Shown here piece after piece: positions 1-9,170 of a DNA stretch of 64,000 bases. Below the pieces are notes generated by a model that saw only the letters and a program-made list of their open reading frames with translations, was not told the DNA's origin and searched no databases. Source of the DNA: Blautia argi (GTDB taxonomy: Bacteria > Bacillota > Clostridia > Lachnospirales > Lachnospiraceae); the NCBI RefSeq assembly GCF_003287895.1, contig NZ_CP030280.1, forward strand, positions 226,001-290,000. The letters run 5' to 3'. Each line of letters opens with the position of its first letter. Positions within the stretch are counted from its first letter, which is position 1. Position numbers and translations under genes: made by a program.

Positions 1-2559
1 ACAGCACCGGATGGATATGTTGTCAACAAAAACTATGTAGAGATCACCGTGGATTCGGATACTGCCTATGAAGTAGATGGAGTAAGTGGAGATGTGATCA
101 TTGAAGTTTCCTATGAAGATCAGCCGGTAAAGGGAAATCTTATTGTGTATAAGAAAGGTGAGATGCTTTCTGGTTTTGAGAATGACTTTATCTATGAGGA
201 ACAGTATCTTTCCGGAGCAGAATTTGAAGTAAGAGCTGCAGAAGATATCTGTACTCCGGATCATCAGAAAGATGCAGATGGAAACCGTATCGTACTTTAT
301 GCAAAAGATACGCTCGTGGCAACGATCACAACGGGAGAGAGTGGAAAAGCTGTAGCAAAGGATCTTCCTCTTGGAAGATACTATGTAGTGGAAACTAAGG
401 CACCGGAAGGATTTGTATTAAATCCAGAACCGGTAACGGTTGCATTAACATATCAGGATCAGGAAACACCAGTCGTTGAAGCAGAAGCAATGGTAGGAAA
501 TGACAGACAGAAGGTATCAATTTCCGTAGAAAAACAGGATATAGAAAACGGGCAGGTATTATCCGGAGCTTTGTTTGGCATCTATAACAAGAAAGATATC
601 CAGGCAAATGGAAAAGTTCTTGTGAAAGCAGATACCTTATTACAGGAAATGACATCCGATGAGAACGGTATGGCAACATGCACCCTGGATCTTCCATTTG
701 GAGAATACTATGTAAAAGAATTAAAAGCGCCGGAAGGTTTTGTTTCTTCGGATGAGGTGCTGGAATTTGTTGCAGAGTATCAGGGACAGGAGACAAAGCT
801 TGTTTTCTTACAGACTGTAAAGAAAAATGAACCAACTACAGCAGAATTCACAAAGTCTGATCTGACTACAGGCGTAGAGCTGGAGGGTGCAAGATTGAAG
901 GTCATGGATAAAGATGGAAATGTTATCGATGAATGGACATCTGAAAAGGATAAGCCACATGTGATCAAGCGTCTGGTTGTCGGAGAAACCTATACCCTTC
1001 ATGAAGAATTTGCTCCATATGGTTATCTGAAAGCAACGGATGTGACATTTACGGTCAAAGATACTGCCGAAGTACAGAAAGTGGAAATGAAGGATGAAGT
1101 ACCAAAAGGACTTTTGATCATCAACAAAAAGGGAGAATTTTTAGAGAAGATCACCCTTTTGGATAATGTGAAAGGAACGGTAGAACATTTCTTTGAATAT
1201 ATCACAGGAAACTTAAGTGAAGTCACTTTTGAAGTCTATGCTGCAGAAGATATCAAGGCTGCGGATGGTGTAAGCGCAAACCATTATAAGAAAGATGAGC
1301 TGGTAGGCACGATCACAACCGATGAAAAGGGAATCGCAAAAATGGAAGACCTTCCGGTAGGAAAATATTATGTGAAGGAAGTGAAAACGGCACATGGTTT
1401 TGTACTGGATGGAGAGCCTAGATTTGTGGATCTGACCTATCGCGATCAGGATACGCCAGTGGTTACTTTTGATGAAGAATGGCAGAACAACCGCCAGAAG
1501 ATAAAAGTAACTGTCCTTAAAAAAGCAAAGGATACAGACCGTATGCTGGAAGGTGCGATCTTCGGGTTATTTACAAAAGAAGAGATCAAAAGCAGAGATG
1601 GAAAAGTCCTGATGGAAGCCGGAACGCTGATCGAGCAGAAAACAACGGATGAAAATGGACAGATCCTTTTCAAAGCAGATCTTCCAGTAGATGGAACTTA
1701 TATCGTAAAAGAAATCTATGCTCCGGATGGTTTTGTGACATCGAAAGAAGAAAAGGAATTCTCTTTTGAGTATGGAAAACCAGAAGAAGCCGAGGTTTCC
1801 TATGAGTTTGTTTTTGAAAATGAGCCGACAACGGTAGAACTTACGAAAACAGACCTTACCACAGGAAAAGAACTTCCGGGGGCACATCTGAAGGTGACAG
1901 ATGAAGACGGAAATGTAATCGATGAGTGGGTATCTACAGAGAAAGCTCATGTGATCAAAGAGCTGACAGTTGGAAAATCCTATACGATGACAGAGACAAA
2001 ACCGGCAGATGGATATGTAACTGCAGAGAGCATTACCTTTACAGTAGAAAATACTGCAGAAATCCAGAAACAGGAGATGAAAGATGATGTGACAAAGGTA
2101 TTGATCTCGAAACAGGATATTGCAGGAAAGGAACTTTCAGGTGCAAAACTGACCATCTTGGATGAAGAAGGAAATGTGATTGAAAGTTGGACTTCAACAG
2201 AAGAGGCACATTATATAGAGATGCTTCCAATCGGAACATATACGCTCCGAGAAGAGACAGCACCGGAAGGATATCTGATTGCAAAGGATGTGGTATTTGA
2301 AGTAAAAGATACCGCCGAAGTGCAGAAGGTTGTTATGGTTGATGAGGAAAAACCAAAGGAAAGCACTCCGGAAGGTGGAAAACCGTCGAAAGATGCACCT
2401 AAGACTGGGGATAACTCCAATTTGCTTTTATGGCTGATCGTGCTTGGAATGAGCTTAAGTGGAGTGGTAGTCCTTGGAAGAAAAATAAAGAAGAAACGGG
2501 ATTGCCCTTGCTCTGCGGGAAACACACAAGGACGATTTTTTCAGCGTCCCAGAGGATAA
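1..2559 (+). CDS. SpaA-repeat, sortase-anchored surface adhesin/pilin (5' partial, 3' tail replaced)
   Basis: The reading frame is open from base 1, so the N-terminus lies outside the window. The protein is a chain of prealbumin-like SpaA domains. The recurring signature is a K-x-D start, an L-x-G-A-x-F/L core, a D-x-x-G turn, and P-x-G-x-Y-x-x-x-E followed by A-P-x-G-F/Y. A three-domain block is repeated: one copy begins near the motif LIVYKKGE, the next near LIINKKGE. The C-terminus has a sortase-type signal (APKTGD), a hydrophobic helix and RKIKKK. After that, about 18 residues (RDCPCSAGN...) look foreign, because the same DNA in frame 2 encodes a mobile-element protein. This marks a recombination junction near 2498. 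Such proteins are wall-anchored pilus backbones or adhesins with isopeptide-stabilised domains. The sortase remnant at 5113 and pilin at 5269 were probably its partners. Confidence 0.85.
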   Translation, partial: TAPDGYVVNKNYVEITVDSDTAYEVDGVSGDVIIEVSYEDQPVKGNLIVYKKGEMLSGFENDFIYEEQYLSGAEFEVRAAEDICTPDHQKDADGNRIVLYAKDTLVATITTGESGKAVAKDLPLGRYYVVETKAPEGFVLNPEPVTVALTYQDQETPVVEAEAMVGNDRQKVSISVEKQDIENGQVLSGALFGIYNKKDIQANGKVLVKADTLLQEMTSDENGMATCTLDLPFGEYYVKELKAPEGFVSSDEVLEFVAEYQGQETKLVFLQTVKKNEPTTAEFTKSDLTTGVELEGARLKVMDKDGNVIDEWTSEKDKPHVIKRLVVGETYTLHEEFAPYGYLKATDVTFTVKDTAEVQKVEMKDEVPKGLLIINKKGEFLEKITLLDNVKGTVEHFFEYITGNLSEVTFEVYAAEDIKAADGVSANHYKKDELVGTITTDEKGIAKMEDLPVGKYYVKEVKTAHGFVLDGEPRFVDLTYRDQDTPVVTFDEEWQNNRQKIKVTVLKKAKDTDRMLEGAIFGLFTKEEIKSRDGKVLMEAGTLIEQKTTDENGQILFKADLPVDGTYIVKEIYAPDGFVTSKEEKEFSFEYGKPEEAEVSYEFVFENEPTTVELTKTDLTTGKELPGAHLKVTDEDGNVIDEWVSTEKAHVIKELTVGKSYTMTETKPADGYVTAESITFTVENTAEIQKQEMKDDVTKVLISKQDIAGKELSGAKLTILDEEGNVIESWTSTEEAHYIEMLPIGTYTLREETAPEGYLIAKDVVFEVKDTAEVQKVVMVDEEKPKESTPEGGKPSKDAPKTGDNSNLLLWLIVLGMSLSGVVVLGRKIKKKRDCPCSAGNTQGRFFQRPRG

Positions 2560-2761
2560 CCCGCTAAAAGAAATGCTGGAAACTGCTGGTGAAATCGTCA
2601 GCCAGGACAGCGACACGGAACAAGCGTACTTGGCGTTTATCTGCAAACGGCTCAAGCTGAATTTTAGGAAGCTGTCAGTAGAAGAACGGAAGTGGCTGAA
2701 AAAGATTGCGGAAAAATCCGACTTGCTGAAGAATCCAAAACCGCAGAGAGGACGAAGATAA
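2501..2761 (+). pseudogene. C-terminal remnant of a mobile-element (probably mobilisation) protein
   Basis: Frame 2 is open from the junction near 2498 to the stop at 2761 and reads like a natural protein end: charged, helical, with FICKRLKLNFRKLS and a terminal NPKPQRGRR. It overlaps the adhesin's tail in another frame, so one of the two must be out of context. The adjacent efflux gene and oriT-like region suggest the C-terminus of a conjugation or mobilisation protein from an integrative element. The family is inferred from context, not recognised with certainty. No start codon belongs to it; the first ATG is internal at 2573. Confidence 0.4.
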
Positions 2762-2813
2762 AAAATGCCTGAACGGCGGTTCTGGTTTTTCAGAACCACC
2801 ATCCAGGCATTTT
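2762..2813. terminator. Bidirectional Rho-independent terminator
   Basis: Arms AAAATGCCTG and CAGGCATTTT enclose an inner stem GGTTCTG/CAGAACC, with T-runs on both strands. It sits between the converging mobile-protein remnant and the efflux gene. Confidence 0.8.
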
Positions 2814-2841
2814 GTTTAGTAATAGAAAAAGGTGCAGTTGA

Positions 2842-4062
2842 TTATTGCGTATTGTCAATCTCTCTCAAACCGGGTAGTAAAAATACGGCAAGCGCAACGA
2901 TGATAATGCCAATTCCGCAAATGACAAACCATTTCTCAACTCCCAGCCGCTCCGCCAGAGGCCCGGAAATGACAAGGCCAAACGGCATGGCGAGGGAAGC
3001 GGCGCTTGTCAGTAGAGAAAAAACTCTCCCCAGATATTCTGGTTTGACCGTTTCTTGAAAAATCGCATTTTGCACACCGTAAAATGGAGCGGAAATTCCC
3101 ATAACAGTACAGCACACAACAAAGACAAGAAATGCGTCTGGCGGCAAAAGCCCGGAGAGCATATTGCTAACGCCCATCAGGAGAACGGAAAGACCGATGG
3201 TGTACCGCCGTTTCTTAAAACCGCCCCAAATGCTCAGAATGACTCCGCCAAGCAGCATACCAACCGCAAAAGCAATTTCAGCGGCAGAGGCATGGGCCGG
3301 TGTTCCTTTGAAGTATGACATACAGATGAGAGGAAAAAGCGTACTGATTGGCATATAAAAGAACATATAAATTACACCAATCCAGAGCAGAGCAAAGAGG
3401 CCCCTGTTTTGCTTTAATACCACATACCCCTCTTTCATATCCTGTAAAAACTGTTGTCTTTTCGTTTCTGGACATAGTTCAGGCGTTGGTATGGACGAAA
3501 TCGCAACAGTCACACAGGCAAGGATTGCACCCACAATATCTAACAATATAATTGCATTAAGAGGCCAAACAGCATATAAAAACGCTGCGGCAGCTGGACT
3601 GATAATCGCACTTACTGCTTGCATGGTCTGCGTGTAACCAGCGCATTTTGTAAGTTCCTCTTTTGGCACAATCATAGGTGTTGCTGCGCTGAATGCTGGA
3701 GAATGAAAAGCAGTTCCCGCACTTCGGATTAACAGGACAACCATAATAGACCATACGGGCAATTCCATGTAAAACGCCACCAGCGCCAGAATACCGCCAG
3801 CGGCGGCAATTATCAAATCCGCACCAATCATTACGCTTTTACGGCTGTGCCGGTCAACAAAAGCACCTGCAAACGGGCCTAAACAGGCTTGCGGCAAAAA
3901 TCCAATCAGTGTTGCCGCCGTCAATATGATTGCAGAATTAGTTTTCGCAACCAAATAAAAGATAATGGCCATTTGCAAAATACCGCTGCTAATAAAGGAT
4001 ATTGCTTGTCCGGCAAGAAGTGTAAAATAAGTTTTTCTCCATGAATTGTTGTTTTGGGTCAT
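2842..4062 (-). CDS. Mef(A)-like MFS drug efflux pump
   Basis: A 12-helix major facilitator of about 406 residues. The start at 4062 (MTQNNNSWRKT) follows an AAGGAGG site on the minus strand, so an upstream in-frame start at 4188 is not used. Motifs such as ILQMAIIFYL, GADLIIAAAG and FYMELPVW closely resemble streptococcal Mef(A) as I remember it, and GPFAGAFVDRHSRK is the loop 2-3 MFS signature. Known relatives export macrolides by proton antiport. A promoter, a tiny leader ORF and an attenuator-type terminator precede it (see those entries), as is usual for antibiotic-inducible genes. It lies in a GC-rich mobile segment. The exact substrate cannot be told from sequence. Confidence 0.82.
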   Translation of the reverse strand: MTQNNNSWRKTYFTLLAGQAISFISSGILQMAIIFYLVAKTNSAIILTAATLIGFLPQACLGPFAGAFVDRHSRKSVMIGADLIIAAAGGILALVAFYMELPVWSIMVVLLIRSAGTAFHSPAFSAATPMIVPKEELTKCAGYTQTMQAVSAIISPAAAAFLYAVWPLNAIILLDIVGAILACVTVAISSIPTPELCPETKRQQFLQDMKEGYVVLKQNRGLFALLWIGVIYMFFYMPISTLFPLICMSYFKGTPAHASAAEIAFAVGMLLGGVILSIWGGFKKRRYTIGLSVLLMGVSNMLSGLLPPDAFLVFVVCCTVMGISAPFYGVQNAIFQETVKPEYLGRVFSLLTSAASLAMPFGLVISGPLAERLGVEKWFVICGIGIIIVALAVFLLPGLREIDNTQ

Positions 4063-4106
4063 AATGCGAACCTCCTTTTTTATTGCATTGTTCCTTTGTT
4101 TCTGCA

Positions 4107-4148
4107 ATAAAAAGCAGGCGTTGTCCCACAGAGAGGGCAGACGCCTGC
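4107..4148 (-). terminator. Attenuator-type terminator in the efflux gene leader
   Basis: On the minus strand GCAGGCGTCTGCCC pairs with GGGACAACGCCTGC around a 7-nt loop and is followed by TTTTT. It lies about 45 nt upstream of the efflux start and inside its transcript, which is the position of a transcription attenuator rather than an end-of-gene terminator. Confidence 0.7.
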
Positions 4149-4282
4149 ATAACAACAAAGCACGAAAAAACACCACGATACAGTTCAAAGACTGCTCGTG
4201 TCAAACCTACGTGTTCCTTTGCATACGCACGCAAAAAAAGCCCACCATCATGTGGAAAGGTACTTCTACTTTTTATTGCTTA

Positions 4283-4303
4283 TTAGCGTACACAAATTAA
4301 CAC
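4283..4303 (-). CDS. Putative leader peptide MLICVR (GTG start) for attenuation of the efflux gene
   Basis: A GTG-started ORF of six codons plus stop on the minus strand, encoding M-L-I-C-V-R. A perfect AGGAGG sits 7 nt upstream, and the ORF starts about 30 nt after the predicted transcription start. Ribosome stalling on such short peptides controls many macrolide and related resistance genes. The good ribosome site with nothing else to translate is the main evidence; the stalling role is inferred. Confidence 0.45.
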   Translation of the reverse strand: MLICVR

Positions 4304-4337
4304 ACGTAAGCCTCCTTCCAATCTCAAACTGTCGCAC

Positions 4338-4367
4338 AGTATAACACACATCCGATAGACTTGTCAA
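4338..4367 (-). promoter_or_regulatory. Sigma-A promoter for the efflux gene
   Basis: On the minus strand there is TTGACA, an 18-nt spacer and TATACT. Transcription would begin near 4330 and give a leader of about 270 nt that contains the six-codon ORF and the attenuator. Confidence 0.65.
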
Positions 4368-4416
4368 CCATTTTTAACCTTGTTTTCCATCTTGTTTTTC
4401 CATCTCTTACGGGCAG

Positions 4417-5068
4417 TAGCAAAGCCAGGCGAGCCAGTCAACGGTCAAGATGAACGGCGCTTTCAGCGCCGCCGTTGACAGTCTCGCCCGTCTTTGCTAA
4501 TGGGTAATCAAGGCGGGAAAGCCATTTTAGGGCTTTCCCGCCCATTTCAATTTTGGGAGAAGAAAGGCCCCAAAATGAACGAGTGCGGCCAAACACTTTT
4601 AGGGATTGGCCACCTTGTCCACCCATCCAGCGGGGCGGCGGGGAACGGTCAAGGCCGGGCGTCAGCCCATTCATTTCAGCCTTGACGGTTTCCTGCCGTC
4701 CTGCTACTTTTCCCGGAGTGTGGCCACACATCTGGTCACGGTGTCCAGAGCTTTGGGACTTTTTGTCCCATAGGCCGGGGGCGGAGGACGAGGGACGGGG
4801 GCTTTCATAATACGCCCTGTCTGCTGCTGAAATCAGCCCTTTGTTTCCGGCTTACCAGCCCCAAACAAAGCCCTGCTTTCCTGCCGCGTCAAATGCCCTT
4901 GCCCTCCCCGGCGGCAACGGTATTTTCAGGGCAACGCCGACAGAGCGTATAACACACTACACTTTGCTCCGCAAAGTCGTGTGCCAAATGGGGCGCTGCC
5001 CCCTTTGGAAACCCCCGCAACAAACAGGTGCTATGCACCCAGCCGGGAGCATAGCGCCGTTTGTTGTC
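4417..5068. other. GC-rich non-coding region with large inverted repeats (oriT-like)
   Basis: No convincing gene is present; the ORFs here lack ribosome sites and coding character. There are several inverted repeats. 4417-4499 is a long imperfect cruciform (TAGCAAAG/CTTTGCTA outside, GTCAACGG/CCGTTGAC inside). 4512-4542 has perfect 12-bp arms (GGCGGGAAAGCC). 4961-4977 is ACTTTGC/GCAAAGT, and 4990-5002 is GGGGC/GCCCC followed by CTTTGGAAACCCCC. 5018-5066 has 18-bp arms with one mismatch. Dense hairpins followed by a short C-rich tract are typical of transfer origins of mobilisable elements in Clostridia. The oriT role is inferred; no relaxase gene is present here. Confidence 0.45.
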
Positions 5069-5112
5069 AGCAGCCCGTTTCACGGTCTGCGTGTAGTTCC
5101 TTGTAAACTGAC

Positions 5113-5282
5113 CTAAAGAACACGCAAAATATTTGAAGAAAACATCTTTTGATGATAATGAAAGATATGTAAGGCTATCTACTTGTACTTCAGAGAGTAC
5201 AAACGGCAGACATCTTCTAATTGGAAGAATTTTAGAAAATACTGCTGATGAAAAAGGAGAACCGCAATATGAAGAAAAATAG
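5113..5282 (+). pseudogene. Class B sortase, C-terminal fragment
   Basis: Frame 3 is open from just after a stop at 5109 and encodes about 55 residues. They include RLSTCTSE, the catalytic-cysteine motif (TLSTC type) of class B sortases, and NGRHLLIGRI, which carries the catalytic arginine. The N-terminal three quarters of the usual ~230-residue enzyme is missing, because mobile DNA replaces everything before about 5112. The stop at 5280-5282 overlaps the start of the pilin gene at 5269, as in a translationally coupled pilus operon. Before disruption it probably polymerised or anchored the neighbouring pilins. Confidence 0.72.
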
Positions 5283-5865
5283 ACAGATACTTGTGTTAGC
5301 TGCTCTATTGTTTGGTTTCTTGTGTTTTCCTGCTGATAAAGTTTTAGCTGCGTCAAATGTAGTAGAGGTTCCGTTAACAGTTAAGCAAAATTTTGAAGAA
5401 AATAGCAATGAAAAAGGAATTGATCTTACTGGAACTTATGAATTTCGTGCATTAGACATAGGCATTCCTATGCCGGGAGATTCTGATAACGACAGACATG
5501 TTTTTGTACTTGATGGTAATAATGCGGAAAAGATGATTTCATTGCAGTTCCAGCATGGCGGAGTATACCGTTATCATTTGGTTCAAACAAGTAAGGATAA
5601 AGAAAATTATACATATGATAGAAGTTCTTATATTATAGCTGTTTATATCAAAAACGGAGAAAATGGGAAATTGGTTCCACAAGTAATTGCAGAAAAAAAT
5701 GATGGTAAGAAGTATGGAGAATTAATGTTTTACAATTCATATAATAAGAAGGTTGACAATCCTTCAAAACCTTCAAAACCATCAAAACCGGCAGAACAGG
5801 TACAAACAGGGGACAGCACAGATATAAAATTGCATGTAATGATTCTTTCCCGCCACCGGCACTAA
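5269..5865 (+). pseudogene. Spy0128-type pilin, 3' truncated
   Basis: The ATG at 5269 is chosen because AAGGAG lies 10 nt upstream; an in-frame ATG at 5248 has no such site. A signal peptide (MKKNRQILVLAALL, cleavage after VLA) precedes a pilin isopeptide-linkage type domain with TYEFRA and GGVYRYHL. A Pro-Ser-Lys repeat follows (NPSKPSKPSKP), then a sortase-like QTGDS. The natural membrane helix should follow but is replaced after about residue 193 by LSRHRH, read from the opposite-strand MFS fragment. The protein therefore cannot be membrane-retained or anchored normally. It belongs with the sortase remnant immediately upstream. Confidence 0.7.
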
Positions 5866-6981
5866 GAACAGCGCGGGCAACAGCAGGAAAGCGGTACAGA
5901 CCAGCCCCCAGGGTATGGACACCTGCTGGGCTACCAGCCCCACAATAGGCCCGCCGATGATCTGCCCGAAAGAGTCCAGCTGTCCGCTGGTGGAAAAGAC
6001 TGTGGCGCGCATTTTCTCATCCACATGGTCGTTCATCCAGGCGGCCAGCACAGGCTCCTTGATGGTGCGCATAAGCCCCGCCAGCAGGAACACCAACAAC
6101 ATGAACCAAAAGCTCCGCCCCACCGCGAAGAGAACCAGGCACAGGATATACCCGGCGCTGGTGGACATGACCACACTGGTTCGGCTGACAGTCCCTTTTT
6201 TCTCCATGCGGGCGATGAGCAACTGAGAAGCCAGAATACCTAAGCCGCTGCCGATAAGACTGATAACACCGAACCAAGTGACGCTGTTCAGCGGCCCGAT
6301 AACGGGTATTACCGTGTCATCCAGAAAATGAGCGGTGGAGAGCCGGTCAAAGCCTTCACTGGCAAGTCCCCCGCATAGTGTGATTGCTAAGAGCGCCAGC
6401 AACACAGGTGCGCCTTTCACAAAGCCCAGGTTGAGCTTGAACAGGCAGACAAAGTCTTTAAGCAAGCCCTGCCGTTCCTCAATAGCAGGGGAGAAGTTGG
6501 TTTCTGGCATGATGCGAACCAACACCAGCCCCAACAACAAGCACAAACTGCCCCCCAAGATGACAGGCATTTGCAGGTTTATGTTTCCCAGCAGTGTGCC
6601 CAGCACCACGCCCAGAACGCCGCCGATTTGCCCCATTTGACTGCCCCGCAGGAACACCTTGTCTATGGGTTTGTCCTCTTCCTCCGAGGCAATCCACGCC
6701 TCCAGAGCGCCGGTGATGAAGGTATCACCGCAACCCCAGACAACCTGGGCCAGCAGAACCGGCGCGAACCACGGTAGCGCACCCTCCATCAGAAAGCCCA
6801 GGCCGTAGAGGAACATTCCAATCAGCACCGAGCGCCGACGGCTATACAAATCCGCCACCACACCGGTGGGTATCTCGAACAGAAAGCAGGAGGTCTCCAG
6901 AACCGTCCCTACCAGGACAAGCTGGAAAGCATCCAGCTGCACCACCTCCAGGTGGTACACGATGGAAAGCACTGTGGACAT
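5847..6981 (-). pseudogene. MFS transporter fragment, truncated at both ends
   Basis: The minus-strand frame encodes about 11 membrane helices of a major facilitator, with the loop signature FEIPTGVVADLYSRRR. The first helix is missing: translation from the coincidental ATG at 6981 begins in the TM1-TM2 loop. The C-terminus runs into the pilin gene after PVAGK. Base composition is clearly more GC-rich than the flanks, so this is a transferred segment. It is probably a drug or metabolite exporter, but the substrate cannot be assigned. It has no ribosome site of its own. Confidence 0.65.
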
Positions 6982-6984
6982 ATT

Positions 6985-7550
6985 GAAAGATGCAAAATGA
7001 TGTTTGATAAGGAGTATTGTTTGTAATATTTAAGATTAAACAAGATGTCCAACATTACAATTCTTGTTTCGTCGGTATTTCTCCTGCAGATTCGCTGACT
7101 GATCATATGTTTCCACTCATAAGGTGTAGCGCAGATGATCAGAATATTTCTTAAAGCATGGGGGAGGGCATATCCGGCAGAATCATGATGAAATCCCACA
7201 GAACACAATTCCTGATAACATCTGAGATCCGATAAGCAGCTTTGCAGATAGAGATCAATGTATCTCTGTTCGGAAAAAAGGATTTCATATGGGATCGCAA
7301 ATGCAGCTTTTTCTGAATAGTTGCTATATTGCAGAGATGCACTCATGAAATTTACTTCATTTTGATGACGGGTGATCTGTGCAAGAAAACGTCTGCTTGC
7401 CCCTACGATCGCAACGGTGATCACCGTAAATTTCTGTACAGTTGGGTGAGGAAGGCTGGCAATCCGATCTACGGTTTTATCTGTAAAAGATTTCTGATAA
7501 AGAGCCATAAGATCATCCATGTTTTGAATGGAATGCCCCTGTTGGGTAAC
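6985..7550 (-). pseudogene. ThyX-like (FAD-dependent thymidylate synthase family) fragment
   Basis: The minus-strand frame contains AQITRHQNEV and NFMSASLQYSNYS, a variant of the ThyX RHR-x7-SxRY motif, and ALRNILIICATPYEWKHMI, the second flavin/dUMP-binding region. ThyX methylates dUMP using folate and FADH2. The N-terminus is cut near 7550 where the fucosidase fragment begins, and the C-terminus after DETRIVML runs into unrelated sequence near 7040. The protein is therefore a remnant about 160 residues long. Confidence 0.55.
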
Positions 7551-8293
7551 CCCAGCTTAAAGAGCTCCTTACAAATTACGGAAAGATTGCCTTAATCTGG
7601 TTTGATACGCCGCTCAGTACAACAAAAGAGCAGAGCCGTGAACTGTTTGATACGATAAAATCCATTCAGCCGGACTGCATTGTAAGCGGAAGAATTGGAA
7701 ATGATTTAGGAGAATATATGACAACCAGTGATAACTTCCTTCCACGTCTTTCCTACGAAGGAGACTGGGAGCTTCCCGCTACCTTAAACGATACATGGGG
7801 ATATAAAATAGAAGATGAAAACTTTAAAAATCCGGATGAAGTTATCCGCCTGCTTTTAAAAGTAGTGAGCAGAGGGGGGAATTATCTTCTGAATATCGGC
7901 CCTGACGGAACAGGAGCAGTACCAAAGGGAAGCTTGGATGTTTTAAATGAAGTAGGCAAATATGTAAAAGAAAACGGCGAGGGAATTTTCAAAACAAAGG
8001 CAATGCCATATTAACCTTATGAATTGGACTGGGCGGAGCTTACCAGAAAGGAGTATAAGCTCTATGTGCATGTATTGAAGAAAAGAGAGTATATCGAACT
8101 TCCCAATATTGCCAATCATTCTGTAAGCGCCAGAGTTCTAAAGAATGACAGAGCTTTAGAGCCACAGAATACATTAAACTGTGAAGGAACACCTACCATA
8201 GTTATTCATCTGCCGAAGGATATGTGGAAGGAAACAAATTACTGTGTGGAAATCAGTCTTCAGGAAGAAGACTTGGAATTCTTGTCCTTATAA
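7551..8293 (+). pseudogene. GH29 alpha-L-fucosidase fragment with internal stop
   Basis: Frame 2 begins without a start codon at a junction near 7550 and encodes YGKIALIWFD, the region holding the GH29 nucleophile aspartate. SRGGNYLLNIGPDG follows, a highly conserved GH29 segment. An in-frame TAA at 8012 interrupts the gene, and the same frame continues to 8293 with the C-terminal beta-sandwich domain. About 180 N-terminal residues are missing. The intact enzyme would remove terminal fucose from host or milk glycans. Truncation and the stop make it non-functional. Confidence 0.75.
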
Positions 8294-8324
8294 TGTCGAA
8301 GAAATTCCTCCTGTTCCTTGTCTG

Positions 8325-8540
8325 AACGTTCTTTATCAAAGCTTGTCTTGAGGGATTTAACCGCCAGTTACGAAAAGTCACAAAATCCAAGACTGTATTT
8401 CCTTCTGATGCAGTCTGTTGAAAATGCTGTATCTGGCGATGACGGATATCACAAAAAAATGGACTGGTCATCGTCAGGACTGGGGTCAGATTCATTCACA
8501 GCTTGAAATATTTTTTGAAGAAAGACTGTCTGGATTATAA
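8325..8540 (+). pseudogene. IS256-family (mutator) transposase, C-terminal remnant
   Basis: Two frames joined by a frameshift near 8410 give FNRQLRKVTKSKTVFPSD, then LLKMLYLAMTDITKKWTG and HRQDWGQIHSQL, the conserved C-terminus of IS256-group transposases. The catalytic DDE region is absent. A small hairpin (CTGG/CCAG) lies after the stop. It is a scar of an insertion sequence within the gene graveyard. Confidence 0.72.
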
Positions 8541-8616
8541 GCAGCGGCAAGACAAAAAGGGCTGGTAAAGCCAGTCCTTCTTGACATGTCCTGAAACTGC
8601 ATTATAATACAAGAAA

Positions 8617-8646
8617 GGGCAGAACCCAAAAAAATCGGCTCTGCCC
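8617..8646. repeat. Short inverted repeat downstream of transposase remnant
   Basis: GGGCAGA and TCTGCCC flank a 16-nt A-rich loop. There is no strong T-run, so it may be a weak terminator or an IS-related end. Confidence 0.4.
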
Positions 8647-8714
8647 AAAGTAACTAACAACATATCTTATATCAGTTTTTCAATTTACACAAAACTTGAA
8701 ACGGTTTCATATAG

Positions 8715-9170
8715 ATGTTGGCGGTATATCCTTCGGCAAACTCTATCAGGTCAGCGTCAATTTCAAAGCTGTTAATCAATATATTGAATGATGAATACGG
8801 AATATTTGCACATAGAACGACAGTCACAAAAGATATTGCGGCTCTTCAGGAGTTTGGAATGGACATTGTTACTATCCATTCTACTCAGAGCAAATATTTT
8901 GTAGCCAGCCGTAAGTTTGAATTGCTGGAATTGAAACTGCTGATAGACGCAGTGGAGTCATCGAAGTTCATTACAAAAAAGCGAAACTCTGATTGAGAAG
9001 ATACATACGATGACCGGTCCGGGACAGGTGGCAAAGTTGAAGCGTAATAATTATGTGTTCAATCGAATTAAGCCGGATTAAAGAAAAAGGTTCTGAAGAA
9101 TAAGGGCGAAATTTATAAGCTCAGTCCGTATAAACTTCTCTGGTGTGGGGACTATTATTATGTTCTCAGG
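8715..9170 (+). pseudogene. WYL-domain transcriptional regulator, decayed
   Basis: The first frame encodes a DeoR-like winged-helix end (TTVTKDIAALQEFGMDIV) and the linker FELLELKLLIDAVES. After a frameshift near 8985 the sequence continues with TLIEKIHTMTGPGQ. A further gap and frame change lead to GEIYKLSPYKLLWC and DYYYV, the start of a WYL ligand-sensing domain. The N-terminal helix, the middle and the whole C-terminus are missing. The last readable codons overlap the next ORF at about 9165. Confidence 0.6.

Noticed and set aside
2842..4062. Naming the efflux gene mefA or tet(40)
   Set aside because: The motifs resemble Mef(A), but I cannot align sequences here; a family-level call is as far as the evidence goes.
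4494..5116. Several overlapping ORFs of 60-90 codons in the GC-rich hairpin region
   Set aside because: They run through the inverted repeats, lack ribosome sites and show no protein-like composition; open frames are expected at this GC.
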